From NCBI RefSeq assembly GCF_024346755.1, contig NZ_AP024861.1, positions 992,001 through 1,056,000 of the forward strand: a stretch of 64,000 bases of DNA. Reading direction: 5' to 3'. The notes beneath the pieces were generated by a model. That model was not told the DNA's origin, made no database searches, and was given only the letters and a program-made list of their open reading frames with translations. Both the position numbers and the translations under genes were made by a program. Of the stretch, positions 16,552-24,960 are shown in pieces (within the stretch, counting starts at the first letter, position 1; every line of letters begins with the position of its first letter). The DNA comes from Vibrio aerogenes. Its GTDB lineage: Bacteria; Pseudomonadota; Gammaproteobacteria; Enterobacterales; Vibrionaceae.

Positions 16552-17514
16552 ATGGATAAACTTAGATCATTAGAAATCTTCTTAGCCACTTGTTATGGTG
16601 GCAGTTTTGCGGCAGCAGCAAGGCTGTGTAACAGCGATCCTTCCACTGTAAGTAAGGCCATTAGCCGGTTGGAGGCACAGCTGGGATTGACATTATTTCA
16701 GCGCTCGACCCGACAGTTGCGAATCACCACTGCGGGTCAACGTTATGCCGATACTGTCCGTAAAATGTTTCAGGATCTCACCACCTGTGAGGATGAGTTG
16801 AAACATCTGAATAACTCCCCTTGTGGCACGTTAAAAATCAATTCGGCGGTTTGTTACGGGCATATCTATCTTCGCCCGTTATTGAAAGCGTTTTGTGAAC
16901 AATACCCAGATATAAAGCTGGAACTTGATATCAACGACTTCCATGTGGACATCATCGAAAACGAGATTGATATTGCTTTACGCACAGGGTACGTCAAAGA
17001 CAGTCGGCTGGTGGCACGGTGCTTGAGCCCGATGGATTTCCTGATATGTGCTTCGCCGGACTATTTGAAAACGCATGGCACGCCAAACTGCCCAGAAGAC
17101 TTCCATCAACACCGTTGGATTGGTTTTCGAATCAAAGAAACCCAACAGCTTCAGCCGATCTTTTTACCTGATGAAACAGGCGAATATATGCCTTACGAAT
17201 TAGAGCGCAGCCATATCACTGATGATGGTGAAGCGATGGCATATATGTGTGCTGACGGCTTGGGCTTTGCTCAACTTCCGCACTTCCTTGCCAGGAAGGG
17301 CTTGGAACGTGGCGAACTGGTTTCCCTGTATCCCTATTTCAGACCACCGCAACCAGACAGTGGCGTGTTCGCGATTTACCCGAAGCGTGAATATTTGCCT
17401 GTTAAAGTGAGAGTGTTTGTGGATTTTCTGACTCGATCCTTGGCTGATATGGGCGAAGGTTCCACCTATACATGCGCGGAAAACTGGAAGCCGATGATTG
17501 ATTTTGGTGAGTAG
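16552..17514 (+). CDS. LysR family transcriptional regulator
   Basis: This 320-aa protein has the N-terminal winged helix-turn-helix (LRSLEIFLATCYGGSFAAAARLCNSDPSTVSKAISRLE, residues 4-42; LGLTLFQRSTRQLRITTAG) followed by a periplasmic-binding-like effector domain of the CrgA/DsdC group (GTLKINSAVCYGHIYLRPLL, then ENEIDIALRTG). It is divergent from the MFS gene and probably controls it and itself through the palindrome in between. Confidence 0.9.
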   Translation: MDKLRSLEIFLATCYGGSFAAAARLCNSDPSTVSKAISRLEAQLGLTLFQRSTRQLRITTAGQRYADTVRKMFQDLTTCEDELKHLNNSPCGTLKINSAVCYGHIYLRPLLKAFCEQYPDIKLELDINDFHVDIIENEIDIALRTGYVKDSRLVARCLSPMDFLICASPDYLKTHGTPNCPEDFHQHRWIGFRIKETQQLQPIFLPDETGEYMPYELERSHITDDGEAMAYMCADGLGFAQLPHFLARKGLERGELVSLYPYFRPPQPDSGVFAIYPKREYLPVKVRVFVDFLTRSLADMGEGSTYTCAENWKPMIDFGE

Positions 17515-17547
17515 GACTTATCAACTTCCCTATTTAAATTTTCTTAA

Positions 17548-18453
17548 CTAGTCAGAAGTTGAAGCCGCGTCAGCTTCCGGCTCGTGCAATTTTCTTTTTC
17601 CATTCAGAGTTATCACGATCCAAACTAATGTAACGACAGCCAGTAGAGCGATTCCATTCAACATAACAGGGCTGAGAACGAATAATGTTCCTAACCAAGC
17701 CCCTCCAAGAAAAGAAGGAAGCACTAACTGAGCAACGAAAGATTTTAGAGCAAAGATAAGAGCAAAACTGAGGCAACCCGACAGTATAATCGATGCTAGC
17801 CACATAACATCTTTATCACGTCTGTAAGTTGGAGCTAGTGTGTCTTCAACTTTAATTTTTAGGCCCAATAGCATTCTGCGTTCCATTAAGTAGTGAAATG
17901 CAATGGCTAATTGATGTTTGAACTTAGTGAACAGCTCACCGCTTGCTAACTCCTGTGTTCTGATGACCACTCGTGTGGTGTCGTCATCCACAGATCTGAG
18001 TAAGAAGCTTCCCCAATTTTCAAGTACAAATGTTTCTTCAGGCTCGACGAGAAGCACTTTGAAGTTATACGGAATAGCGGCTTTGTCCTCGTTGATTGTG
18101 CCCCTAACGATATCATTGGTCGTTAGATCTTTGAATTGGGGCGTGTTCATATCGGTGTGTTTAGTGTTGTAGCCCAACGCTTCTTCAATAAAGTCATAGC
18201 TAAAAAAGCCAGCGCGATCTGCGCCAAGCTGCATCAGCCAACGCCAAACTTCTGGTTTGGATGCATCGATTTCAATGGCTCGGGTCGACGCAATAAACAT
18301 GTTATCGCCATCACCAGCGAGGTCCATGTTATATTCAAAGTCGGTTGCTCCCCAGTGGCGAATATAGGGTTTAACAAGTAGGGAATAAACAATTAGCTCG
18401 AGAATAAGGACGAGGACAATCGCTATAGTGGTTTGGGTGATACGATTCAACAT
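17548..18453 (-). CDS. SRPBCC-domain membrane protein
   Basis: A 301-aa protein with one N-terminal membrane helix (TIAIVLVLILELIVYSLLV), a soluble domain resembling the START/SRPBCC fold (ASTRAIEIDASKPEVWRWLMQLGADRAGFFSYDFIEE, residues 55-90) and two or three C-terminal helices (ASIILSGCLSFALIFAL and LNGIALLAVVTLVWIVITL). The fold usually binds hydrophobic ligands. No function can be given. It stands alone within the accessory region and is more AT-rich than the core genes. Confidence 0.7.
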   Translation of the reverse strand: MLNRITQTTIAIVLVLILELIVYSLLVKPYIRHWGATDFEYNMDLAGDGDNMFIASTRAIEIDASKPEVWRWLMQLGADRAGFFSYDFIEEALGYNTKHTDMNTPQFKDLTTNDIVRGTINEDKAAIPYNFKVLLVEPEETFVLENWGSFLLRSVDDDTTRVVIRTQELASGELFTKFKHQLAIAFHYLMERRMLLGLKIKVEDTLAPTYRRDKDVMWLASIILSGCLSFALIFALKSFVAQLVLPSFLGGAWLGTLFVLSPVMLNGIALLAVVTLVWIVITLNGKRKLHEPEADAASTSD

Positions 18454-18498
18454 GTTAACTCGCTTTTTTGATTTATAGATTATAAGTTCGTCTAGAAT

Positions 18499-18770
18499 AG
18501 GGCTTTGTTGCTTAATTCAGAGAGAGGACATGCCTGTCTCATAGTGCTTAATTCTTAAATGATATACTGAGTTTCAGGCATGCCTAACCCTGTGAGCTTA
18601 TTCAGCGCCTTGATCATCGCGTAAGTCTCGTCAACTTGGGCGTTATAGTTTCTCAGGCTTAATTTTCCACCTAACAACGGTTTAACTCGATACATTGCTG
18701 CCATGCGGTGTATCTCCTGTTGGTTGTTGATCTGGCGAGATCAATCAACAGGCTACACCGCAATCCCTTC
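18499..18770 (-). mobile_element. IS5-family insertion sequence remnant (right end)
   Basis: The sequence GGCTTTGTTGCTTAATT at 18501 is a typical terminal inverted repeat of IS5/IS903-type elements, and the minus strand just inside encodes the C-terminus of the transposase. Most of the element is gone. On the other side is an imperfect palindrome (about 18705-18765, with the arms GCGGTGTA and TACACCGC) and then a truncated PhzF-like gene. Confidence 0.7.
18555..18704 (-). pseudogene. IS5-family transposase, C-terminal fragment
   Basis: About 49 codons reading MAAMYRVKPLLGGKLSLRNY, then QVDETYAMIKALNKLTGLGM and the ending PETQYII, stop TAA at 18555-18557. This matches the conserved C-terminus of IS5-type transposases (AMNKLTGLGMPE-like). 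The catalytic DDE region is absent. Confidence 0.8.
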
Positions 18771-19136
18771 AACACATATACCAAAAATCACTATACCTCT
18801 GAACTTATTGCAGACTTCTGTAAAAAACACAAAGTTGTTGGTTTTCATGTTTTTGAGCTTTATAAACCAGAAAATATGCTTACAGCAAGCTGCCGTAATT
18901 TTGCACCATTGCTTGGTATATCAGAAGAATCGGCTACTGGTAGCGCTAGCGGTGCTTTAGCGTGTTATCTTACAGAACATCTGGGAATAGATCGTGATTA
19001 TGTCTTTGAACAAGGTAGGGCTATGAATTGTACTTCAATAATTACAGCATCTGTTGAGTCAGAGAATTCAAAAATAATCAGTGTGAAAGTTGGTGGCTTT
19101 GCAAGTCATATTGGTACGATGGAGATCCCCGTCTAA
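18771..19136 (+). pseudogene. PhzF-family isomerase, N-terminally truncated
   Basis: The open frame carries VVGFHVFELYKPENMLTASC, then the family motif EESATGSASGALACYL with the glycine-rich loop, and FEQGRAMNCTSIITASVE and VKVGGFASHIG. This is the C-terminal half of a PhzF/YddE-like protein (normally about 260-290 aa); the N-terminal half, with the catalytic Glu, was lost at the IS junction. An in-frame ATG at 18708 would give 142 aa starting in IS sequence, which is unlikely to be functional. The stop overlaps the attC site. Confidence 0.8.
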
Positions 19137-19242
19137 CAAGAAAATTAAATCGGACTAAAAACGCTTGGCTTGGTTCGTAGTGGCTCCGCTATTTTATACA
19201 AAAATATTTCACTACAATTTACCGCTGTTGCGGGCGTTAAGC
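19131..19242 (+). other. Integron attC-like recombination site
   Basis: The 7-mer GTCTAAC (19131-19137, form RYYYAAC) includes the stop codon of the PhzF fragment, and GTTAAGC (19236-19242, form GTTRRRY) closes a 112-bp unit. Inside are CGGACTAAAAACGCTTGGC, like the left part of Vibrio attC repeats, and an inverted pair TTCGTAGTG / CACTACAA with one unpaired G, as in folded attC sites. No integrase or cassette array is visible; it may be a cassette that left its array. Confidence 0.6.
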
Positions 19243-19340
19243 CATAGATAAATTAATTCGAAACTCGCCGGGTAGAGTTAAAAATCTAACACGTTTCTGT
19301 CCATCTTTGATTGCGCAATTTTCAGGCGACTACAGGTTCG

Positions 19341-19364
19341 GCTATAAAAGATAAACACGCCCTG
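19341..19364. repeat. Half copy of a 62-bp inverted repeat element
   Basis: GCTATAAAAGATAAACACGC (19341-19360) matches the right arm of the element at 40784-40845 with a single difference inside the arm; the left arm is missing. The surrounding 19243-19658 interval (about 416 bp, AT-rich) shows nothing else I can identify apart from the promoter region of the next gene. Confidence 0.55.
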
Positions 19365-19658
19365 GTAATCAATATCCCGAAGCGGATAAAACGATGTCAT
19401 TAAATATGATCATCTGTTCACATGATTGATATTCATCTTCGTAAGAATTTATTTAATTGTATTATCAATAGAGAATTTATCAGGTAGTATGAGTGTGCAA
19501 CTGATTAAAAACGATACAGGTATGTCAGTCGGATAACAGGGATTTAACCGGCTTATTATCGAATATAAATCAACAATCACATGATGTTTCCGGCGCCGTA
19601 TTTGGGAGCCCGGTTCAGAAATAAAGCGTGATGAATTATTTTAATATAAGGAAGTATC

Positions 19659-20141
19659 GTGGAAGTGAAGTACCAGAAAGCACAATATTTTGATGGGGAG
19701 TTACTTGCCGGAATACGCGTCAAGGCGATGAGAGAAAGTCTGGAAGCGATCGGCAGATTTGATCCAAAGCGGGCCCGTGATCGTTTTTTGGATCATTTTT
19801 GTCCGGAAGAAACTTCGATGATTTTGGTCGAAAATCGTATTGTCGGCTTTTATTCCTTATCAACAAAAGACAGCTACCTATATCTGTCTCATCTTTATAT
19901 TTTGCCTGAGTATCAGGGAAAAGGGATTGGCTATTACACTTTAAACCGGATAAAAGAGATGGCATCAGGTTTGAATTATCCGCTCCGGCTGGGCGCGTTA
20001 AGAGGCAGTCCTTCCAATGATTTTTACAAGGCGAATGGTTTTCGCTTCAGTCATGAGCAAGACTGGGATCTGTATTATGTGTGGGAACAGAGCGGGCAAG
20101 CGCGTCATGCTTCTGCTTTGGTTTCAGCGCACGTTGGATAA
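19659..20141 (+). CDS. GNAT family N-acetyltransferase
   Basis: A 160-aa protein starting at GTG after AAGGAAG. The GNAT core is clear: YLYLSHLYILPEYQGKGIGYYTLNRI (residues 70-96) holds the Q-G-x-G-I-G acetyl-CoA loop, and SNDFYKANGFRFSHEQDWDLYY is the usual C-terminal motif. Substrate unknown. It is followed 63 bases later by the DUF2999 gene on the same strand. Confidence 0.88.
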   Translation: MEVKYQKAQYFDGELLAGIRVKAMRESLEAIGRFDPKRARDRFLDHFCPEETSMILVENRIVGFYSLSTKDSYLYLSHLYILPEYQGKGIGYYTLNRIKEMASGLNYPLRLGALRGSPSNDFYKANGFRFSHEQDWDLYYVWEQSGQARHASALVSAHVG

Positions 20142-20204
20142 TGTCGGCTGCAATAATATCATGTTAAACTGCGGCTTTCTTTTATTCAGAAGTGAAAAGG
20201 TAAT

Positions 20205-20462
20205 ATGATGAATCCGATTCTTGCCATGTTGAAAGAGAATAACATCAGCGATGAAAAAATCAGTGAACTGTTTGAGGCACTGACACAAAACCCGCTGGCT
20301 GCCATGGGAACACTGGGTCAGCTGAACTTGCCTCAGGAACAGGTTCAGTTGTTAATGGGGCAGGTGATGCAGAACCCATCTTTAATCAAAGAAGCCGTTG
20401 AAGAGCTGGGCCTTGATTTCGCAAAAGTAGAAGCAGCGAAAACGAAGCTTCAACAGCCGTAA
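20205..20462 (+). CDS. DUF2999 family small protein
   Basis: An 85-aa helical protein (MNPILAMLKENNISDEKISE and QNPLAAMGTLGQLNLP, then a closing amphipathic helix) that I recognise as the DUF2999 family of Vibrio and Shewanella, of unknown function. ATG ATG start; the ribosome site is AAAAGG. A strong terminator follows. Confidence 0.8.
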   Translation: MMNPILAMLKENNISDEKISELFEALTQNPLAAMGTLGQLNLPQEQVQLLMGQVMQNPSLIKEAVEELGLDFAKVEAAKTKLQQP

Positions 20463-20491
20463 ACCAGCAGCCGTTTCCGGTTATTTCCTGT

Positions 20492-20538
20492 AAAAGGCCG
20501 CAGAACAGACTGACATCAGTGTGTTCTGCGGCCTTTTT
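20492..20538 (+). terminator. Rho-independent terminator after the DUF2999 gene
   Basis: A 16-base stem (AAAAGGCCGCAGAACA paired with TGTTCTGCGGCCTTTT) and a run of T. It begins 30 bases after the stop codon. Confidence 0.85.
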
Positions 20539-20647
20539 GTCAGATAAATTTAAAAGAAGGATACATGCCTGCATTTTAAGATTGCTTATGTCGATTCATC
20601 TCATTTGAACTAATATCTAATGAGATGACTTGATCAAGGGAATTGTA

Positions 20648-22012
20648 TTGGTAAAAAAGTATAAATTTAACCGATGGATATTTATTTTATTAAGTATCAT
20701 TTATGGTTTTTTTGCATATACAACCATTAACCTGTTGACCGAGCGGTTTGTAGACAAACAAATTCAACAGGCAAAAGAGTCGATCCAACATGAATTGGCT
20801 TTAGTTCGGTATAGTATCGAAGCATATATATATCGCGATGCATATCTGGCAGACAGTTTTGCTACAGTTGTGGCCCTGAATCCACAGTTCGCAATGAAAA
20901 ACTGGAAGCAGGTGTCTGAACCATTTGTGTCTAAAGCGACGCTTGTAAGAAACATCGGCTTAGCGCCAGATGACGTCATATCCTATGTGTATCCCCTGAA
21001 AGGCAATGAAAAAGCCGTGGGTCTGGATTTCCGGACTGTGCCGGCACAGTACAAAACCGTCCAGATGGCCAGAGAAACCAAACAAGTGGTGATTGCCGGG
21101 CCGTTAGAATTGGTGCAGGGTGGGCGGGGGTTGATTGCCCGATATCCTATCTTTACCGATTTGCCCTATAACAACAATTACTGGGGGGGCTTAAGTGTTG
21201 TGATCAATTATGACAGGCTGATCGAAACCTCCGGGCTTCATCAATTGCAGGGCGTTGAAGTCGCTATCGTTGCCGATACTCATGACGGCATGGGAGAAAG
21301 AGTGATTGAAGGCGATGCAAGTGTTTTAACACAATTTGATATGAGTTATCCGATATATTTACCGAATGACGCGTGGACATTATTTGCCCGTTATCAAAAC
21401 CTCAGTGACATTGAAAGTATCAGCCGGTTCAGGCATGTTTTTGTGAGTCTTGGCATTGTAACGTTTGTTGCTGGCTATATATTAATGATGTTTTTTATCA
21501 GTAACTATCTGCGGGCTCATAATCTCTCTTTACACGATGAACTGACTCAGTTACCAAACCGACGTTATCTGTTTAGTGAATTGAACTTGCTCATGGCAAG
21601 AAAAGGAGCCTGGGTAGAATTCACGGTATTAAACATTGATTTAAACAAGTTTAAAGAAATTAATGATTCGCTGGGACATGAAGCCGGTGATCAGGTATTG
21701 AAACATATGGCCTTGTCATTGCAAAAATGTTTAAGAACGACGGATTTTATTTCAAGAGTTGGGGGCGATGAGTTCATTATCGTTCTCAGACGTACGTCCA
21801 AAAAGGAAGATGTGGAACTCATTATCCGGAAAATACATCTTTTTTTAGAGTCCAGACCTCTTCATTGGAATAATGATAAAATATGGTTGTCACTGAGTAT
21901 TGGATTCCATATTTTCAAGGGTAAAGCGGATCCGAAACTGATTCAGGAAATTTTATCGATAGCAGATAAAAAAATGTACGAAGATAAAACGCTCAAGCAC
22001 ACTGAACTATGA
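20648..22012 (+). CDS. Membrane-bound diguanylate cyclase (CHASE-like sensor plus GGDEF)
   Basis: About 454 aa. A first membrane helix (WIFILLSIIYGFFAYTTINLL), a periplasmic domain of about 240 residues resembling CHASE (PDDVISYVYPLKGNEKAVGLD and AGPLELVQGGRGLIARYPIF), a second helix near residue 280, then GGDEF. The catalytic motif is intact (RVGGDEFIIVLRR), with DELTQLPNRR before it, so active c-di-GMP synthesis is expected. I place the start at TTG 20648, six bases after AAGGGA; an upstream TTG at 20630 is also open. No EAL domain follows. Confidence 0.88.
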   Translation: MVKKYKFNRWIFILLSIIYGFFAYTTINLLTERFVDKQIQQAKESIQHELALVRYSIEAYIYRDAYLADSFATVVALNPQFAMKNWKQVSEPFVSKATLVRNIGLAPDDVISYVYPLKGNEKAVGLDFRTVPAQYKTVQMARETKQVVIAGPLELVQGGRGLIARYPIFTDLPYNNNYWGGLSVVINYDRLIETSGLHQLQGVEVAIVADTHDGMGERVIEGDASVLTQFDMSYPIYLPNDAWTLFARYQNLSDIESISRFRHVFVSLGIVTFVAGYILMMFFISNYLRAHNLSLHDELTQLPNRRYLFSELNLLMARKGAWVEFTVLNIDLNKFKEINDSLGHEAGDQVLKHMALSLQKCLRTTDFISRVGGDEFIIVLRRTSKKEDVELIIRKIHLFLESRPLHWNNDKIWLSLSIGFHIFKGKADPKLIQEILSIADKKMYEDKTLKHTEL

Positions 22013-22274
22013 TTGAAGAGAAAATGATTGAAGCGGGAAAATGAATGGAGAGTCGCAGATCATATGGGTATGAATGGTGATCGTCTGATGAATCCATCCC
22101 CCCGGATTTGATGTCGCTTTATATTTTAGGCTTTCCTGGTTTTATCGCGGTTTTCTCTTGCCCTGTTTTTTTCATATGCGTGATTTTTCTCAAAAAGTAT
22201 CCTTATATATGATAATGTTTATGAGAATGAATCGTATTTAACTGTGGGTCACGGTATATTCAGGTGAATATATC

Positions 22275-22436
22275 TAAATACCTGTTCCTAAATATGCTCC
22301 ACTTTTGGTAACGAGGCAGATATCGATAAGCAGACCTTCCGCGCCAGGGAAGGCGCGGCAGAGCCCCAAGGATGGGTTTATGCGTGTCTGTGTTCGATAT
22401 CTGCCTGAGTGACCTACAATTAGGAACTGGTATTTA
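22275..22436. mobile_element. MITE-like long imperfect palindrome
   Basis: Outer arms of 17 bases (22275-22291 and 22420-22436, TAAATACC-N-GTTCCTAA form) pair with one central mismatch. Nested inside are GGCAGATATCGA and TCGATATCTGCC, CAGAC and GTCTG, and a CGCGCC/GGCGCG hairpin. No protein is encoded. The structure is that of a non-autonomous transposable element or a structured RNA. It occupies most of the 483-bp gap before the acylase gene. Confidence 0.6.
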
Positions 22437-22495
22437 GGGTCAGCAGACCCTGGTGGATTAAATCGTACCCGCAAGCGAAATGAGCGCTTAATTGA

Positions 22496-24796
22496 ATGAA
22501 TAAGAAAGAATTAAATCAGGCAGAGATCTGCTGGACAGAGAATGATGTTCCCCATATCAAAGCAGATAATTATGAAGCTCTGGGGTTTGGCTATGGCTGT
22601 GTCCATGCCCGTGACCGTTTATTAGAACTGGCAGGGCAGGCGATTGCGCTGCGGGGAGATCGCTCGAAATACTATGGCGCTGACGGATTTTCAACGGTTG
22701 GTTTTTTGAAAACGACCAATCTGAATTCCGATTTGATCTTCCGGATGAGATTGCCGGAAACGTGGGTTGCAGAAGCACTGGCAAAACTGAGTGGACAGAT
22801 CCGTGATTATATCCGGGGTTATGTGAATGGTCTGAACCACCATGTAGCGCAGATGACGGACGACGAGCGCCAGCGGCTTGGTCCGGATGAACATCTGGTG
22901 ACGTTTGAAGCGGCGGATGTGGTGCGCTCCGCGATGCGCTTTGGCATTATGAAAGAGCTGGTGGAAATTGGTCCTTATATTGTGTCTTCTTCTGAAGCAT
23001 GGAAAAGCCTTTCGCTGCCGGATGGTCAGGTCAATGATGATAGTCAGTTCAACAATGATAGTCTGGCCGATGATGATAGTCTGGCCAATGATGGTGAAAC
23101 AGATTCTCCTCATGCAAAAGCGGTCGAAACAGAGGGCGGTTTTGGCAGTAATGCCTGGGCTTTTGGCGGGGATGTGGTCGAAGGTGGCGGGGCGATATTG
23201 CTGGGTAATCCGCATTCAGCCTGGAAACGTACCCCGCACCAACAACGAATTTACATGCATCAGTATCATCTGACGATTCCGGGAGAACTGGATGTCGCCG
23301 GAACGTCTTTTCTCGGCTTTCCTCTGCCGATGACCGGATATAATACCGATGTGTCCTGGAGCATTTTAGATGCGGCGACGGTGACGCCTTATGTCATGCA
23401 GAAAATGGATGTCTCGCCTGTTAATGGTCAACTGACTTACCGGATGGATGATGTAAGAAAACCGGTCACAATCAGAACCGTTGCGGTTGAGGTCCTTGAA
23501 AAGCCGGGTGAGCTGCAAACCCGGCGTTACCAGTTTATCGAATCTGAATTGGGTCTCCTCTATCATCTGCCTCAGCGGCCGGGAAAACCACAGGGGTGGT
23601 ATGCGATCACCAATCCGGGAGAGAGAAATGCCAGAGGGCTGGACCAGTTTCTTGCGGCAGCGAAAGCCACTTCAACACGTGAATTTGTCTCTGCAATAGA
23701 AAATAACCGCGGTATTTTGTGTCAGCTGGTTGTGGCGGATCGCCACGGTGAGGCGGCGTATGTGGTGGCGGGTAATGTGCCGCCGGTGAGCGATGAAGAA
23801 ATGGCACAATGTCATATCGGTGATGCATCGGCAGCATTTCATGTGCTGGATGGTACCCGCAGCCGGTGTGCCTTTCGTGATGCGGATAACCGGCCTTTAT
23901 TACCTGCGGCTTCTTTCTATCCCAATGTTTTCACGCGGGGTGTGATTCAAAATACCAATAACAGCTATAAATTCACCGAGTACGGTCAGGTACAGCCCGA
24001 CTATCCATCGGTGTTTGGTCAGCATAAGGCCGATCACCAAATCGGGAAGCATATTGCTGCCGGATTAAGATATGACCCAAGGTTGATCATGTCTTCACGA
24101 AGAATCAGGGAGCTGCTGGCTGAAGGGAAAATGACGCCCGAAAGCGTTTTACAGATCATATTTGATAACCGTAATTATGCAGCTGAAACATTTTTAGATA
24201 GCATTCTGGCACTTTCTGATGTGGCTCATTCAGAGGCCGCCCGGCAAGGGTTCAGTGTCTTACAGCAGTGGGACCGGAAGAATAACGCAGAGAGCAAAGG
24301 CGCGCTGTTGTTCCATCTGTTCTGGAATCAAATTGTCCAGACTGACCTGCTCAAAGTCCCGGCCAGTGGCGATCCTGAACTGGGGTCTCAGCTTGAAATC
24401 ACGCCGCACAGTGCGCCCGTGCTCATTGAAGCGCTGGAAAAGTCAGTCAATGCGCTGGTTGCGTTTGGATTCAGTCCGGACGAACCCTGGGGCAATGCGT
24501 TGTATCAAACCGCAGAAGGCACTCACATCCCTTTGCACGGTGGCTCCTATCAGGAAGGAATTCTCAATGGTGAGATGCCGGCACCACTGACGGAACAAGG
24601 ATTCCCTTACATTCTGTTTGGTACCGCGTATGTTCAGCGGGTGAGATGGGAAAATGAACAAATTGTTGTGGATGCGCTGCTCAGTCACGGTCAGCGGGAT
24701 GGCGTCGAATCAGCCGGGCGCACGGCGCAGCTGAAGATGTTCTCTGGCAAAAAATTGTACCGGATTCCTTTTTTACCCCATGAACTGGCAGACTAA
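22496..24796 (+). CDS. Penicillin acylase family Ntn hydrolase (possible AHL or cyclic lipopeptide acylase)
   Basis: This 766-aa protein has the family opening DVPHIKADNYEALGFGYGCVHARDRLLELAGQ (alpha chain) and the autocleavage and nucleophile motif GGFGSNAWAFGG with S218 as the expected first residue of the beta chain. Further on are LLGNPH and the NNSYKFTEYG stretch. The group includes PvdQ and aculeacin A acylase, which cut long-chain amides such as acyl-homoserine lactones. Unusually for the family no signal peptide is visible, so it may act in the cytoplasm or lack its true start. The linker before S218 carries a threefold 6-residue acidic repeat (DSQFNN, DSLADD, DSLAND). Confidence 0.85.
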   Translation: MNKKELNQAEICWTENDVPHIKADNYEALGFGYGCVHARDRLLELAGQAIALRGDRSKYYGADGFSTVGFLKTTNLNSDLIFRMRLPETWVAEALAKLSGQIRDYIRGYVNGLNHHVAQMTDDERQRLGPDEHLVTFEAADVVRSAMRFGIMKELVEIGPYIVSSSEAWKSLSLPDGQVNDDSQFNNDSLADDDSLANDGETDSPHAKAVETEGGFGSNAWAFGGDVVEGGGAILLGNPHSAWKRTPHQQRIYMHQYHLTIPGELDVAGTSFLGFPLPMTGYNTDVSWSILDAATVTPYVMQKMDVSPVNGQLTYRMDDVRKPVTIRTVAVEVLEKPGELQTRRYQFIESELGLLYHLPQRPGKPQGWYAITNPGERNARGLDQFLAAAKATSTREFVSAIENNRGILCQLVVADRHGEAAYVVAGNVPPVSDEEMAQCHIGDASAAFHVLDGTRSRCAFRDADNRPLLPAASFYPNVFTRGVIQNTNNSYKFTEYGQVQPDYPSVFGQHKADHQIGKHIAAGLRYDPRLIMSSRRIRELLAEGKMTPESVLQIIFDNRNYAAETFLDSILALSDVAHSEAARQGFSVLQQWDRKNNAESKGALLFHLFWNQIVQTDLLKVPASGDPELGSQLEITPHSAPVLIEALEKSVNALVAFGFSPDEPWGNALYQTAEGTHIPLHGGSYQEGILNGEMPAPLTEQGFPYILFGTAYVQRVRWENEQIVVDALLSHGQRDGVESAGRTAQLKMFSGKKLYRIPFLPHELAD
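23039..23092. repeat. 18-bp tandem repeat, three units, in the acylase linker
   Basis: GATAGTCAGTTCAACAAT, then GATAGTCTGGCCGATGAT and GATAGTCTGGCCAATGAT. The units are in frame and expand the spacer peptide between the alpha and beta chains. Confidence 0.8.
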
Positions 24797-24839
24797 ACCG
24801 GGGTGACCCGGTTGTTCCGGCATGTCTGCTGCAAAAACA

Positions 24840-24875
24840 GTGTCATGATTATTTCGCAAAAAAATAATATGACAC
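24840..24875. terminator. Hairpin after the acylase gene
   Basis: GTGTCATGATTATT (24840-24853) pairs with AATAATATGACAC with one bulge. TTTTATTT follows within ten bases, so it may terminate the acylase transcript; it could equally be an operator for the RNase T2 gene. Confidence 0.45.
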
Positions 24876-24960
24876 TAAGTTTTATTTAACTTCTTTCGTA
24901 TTTAATGCGATATGTTTATTATTGCGACGCTTACACATACTTATACAGGAAATATGTTAA

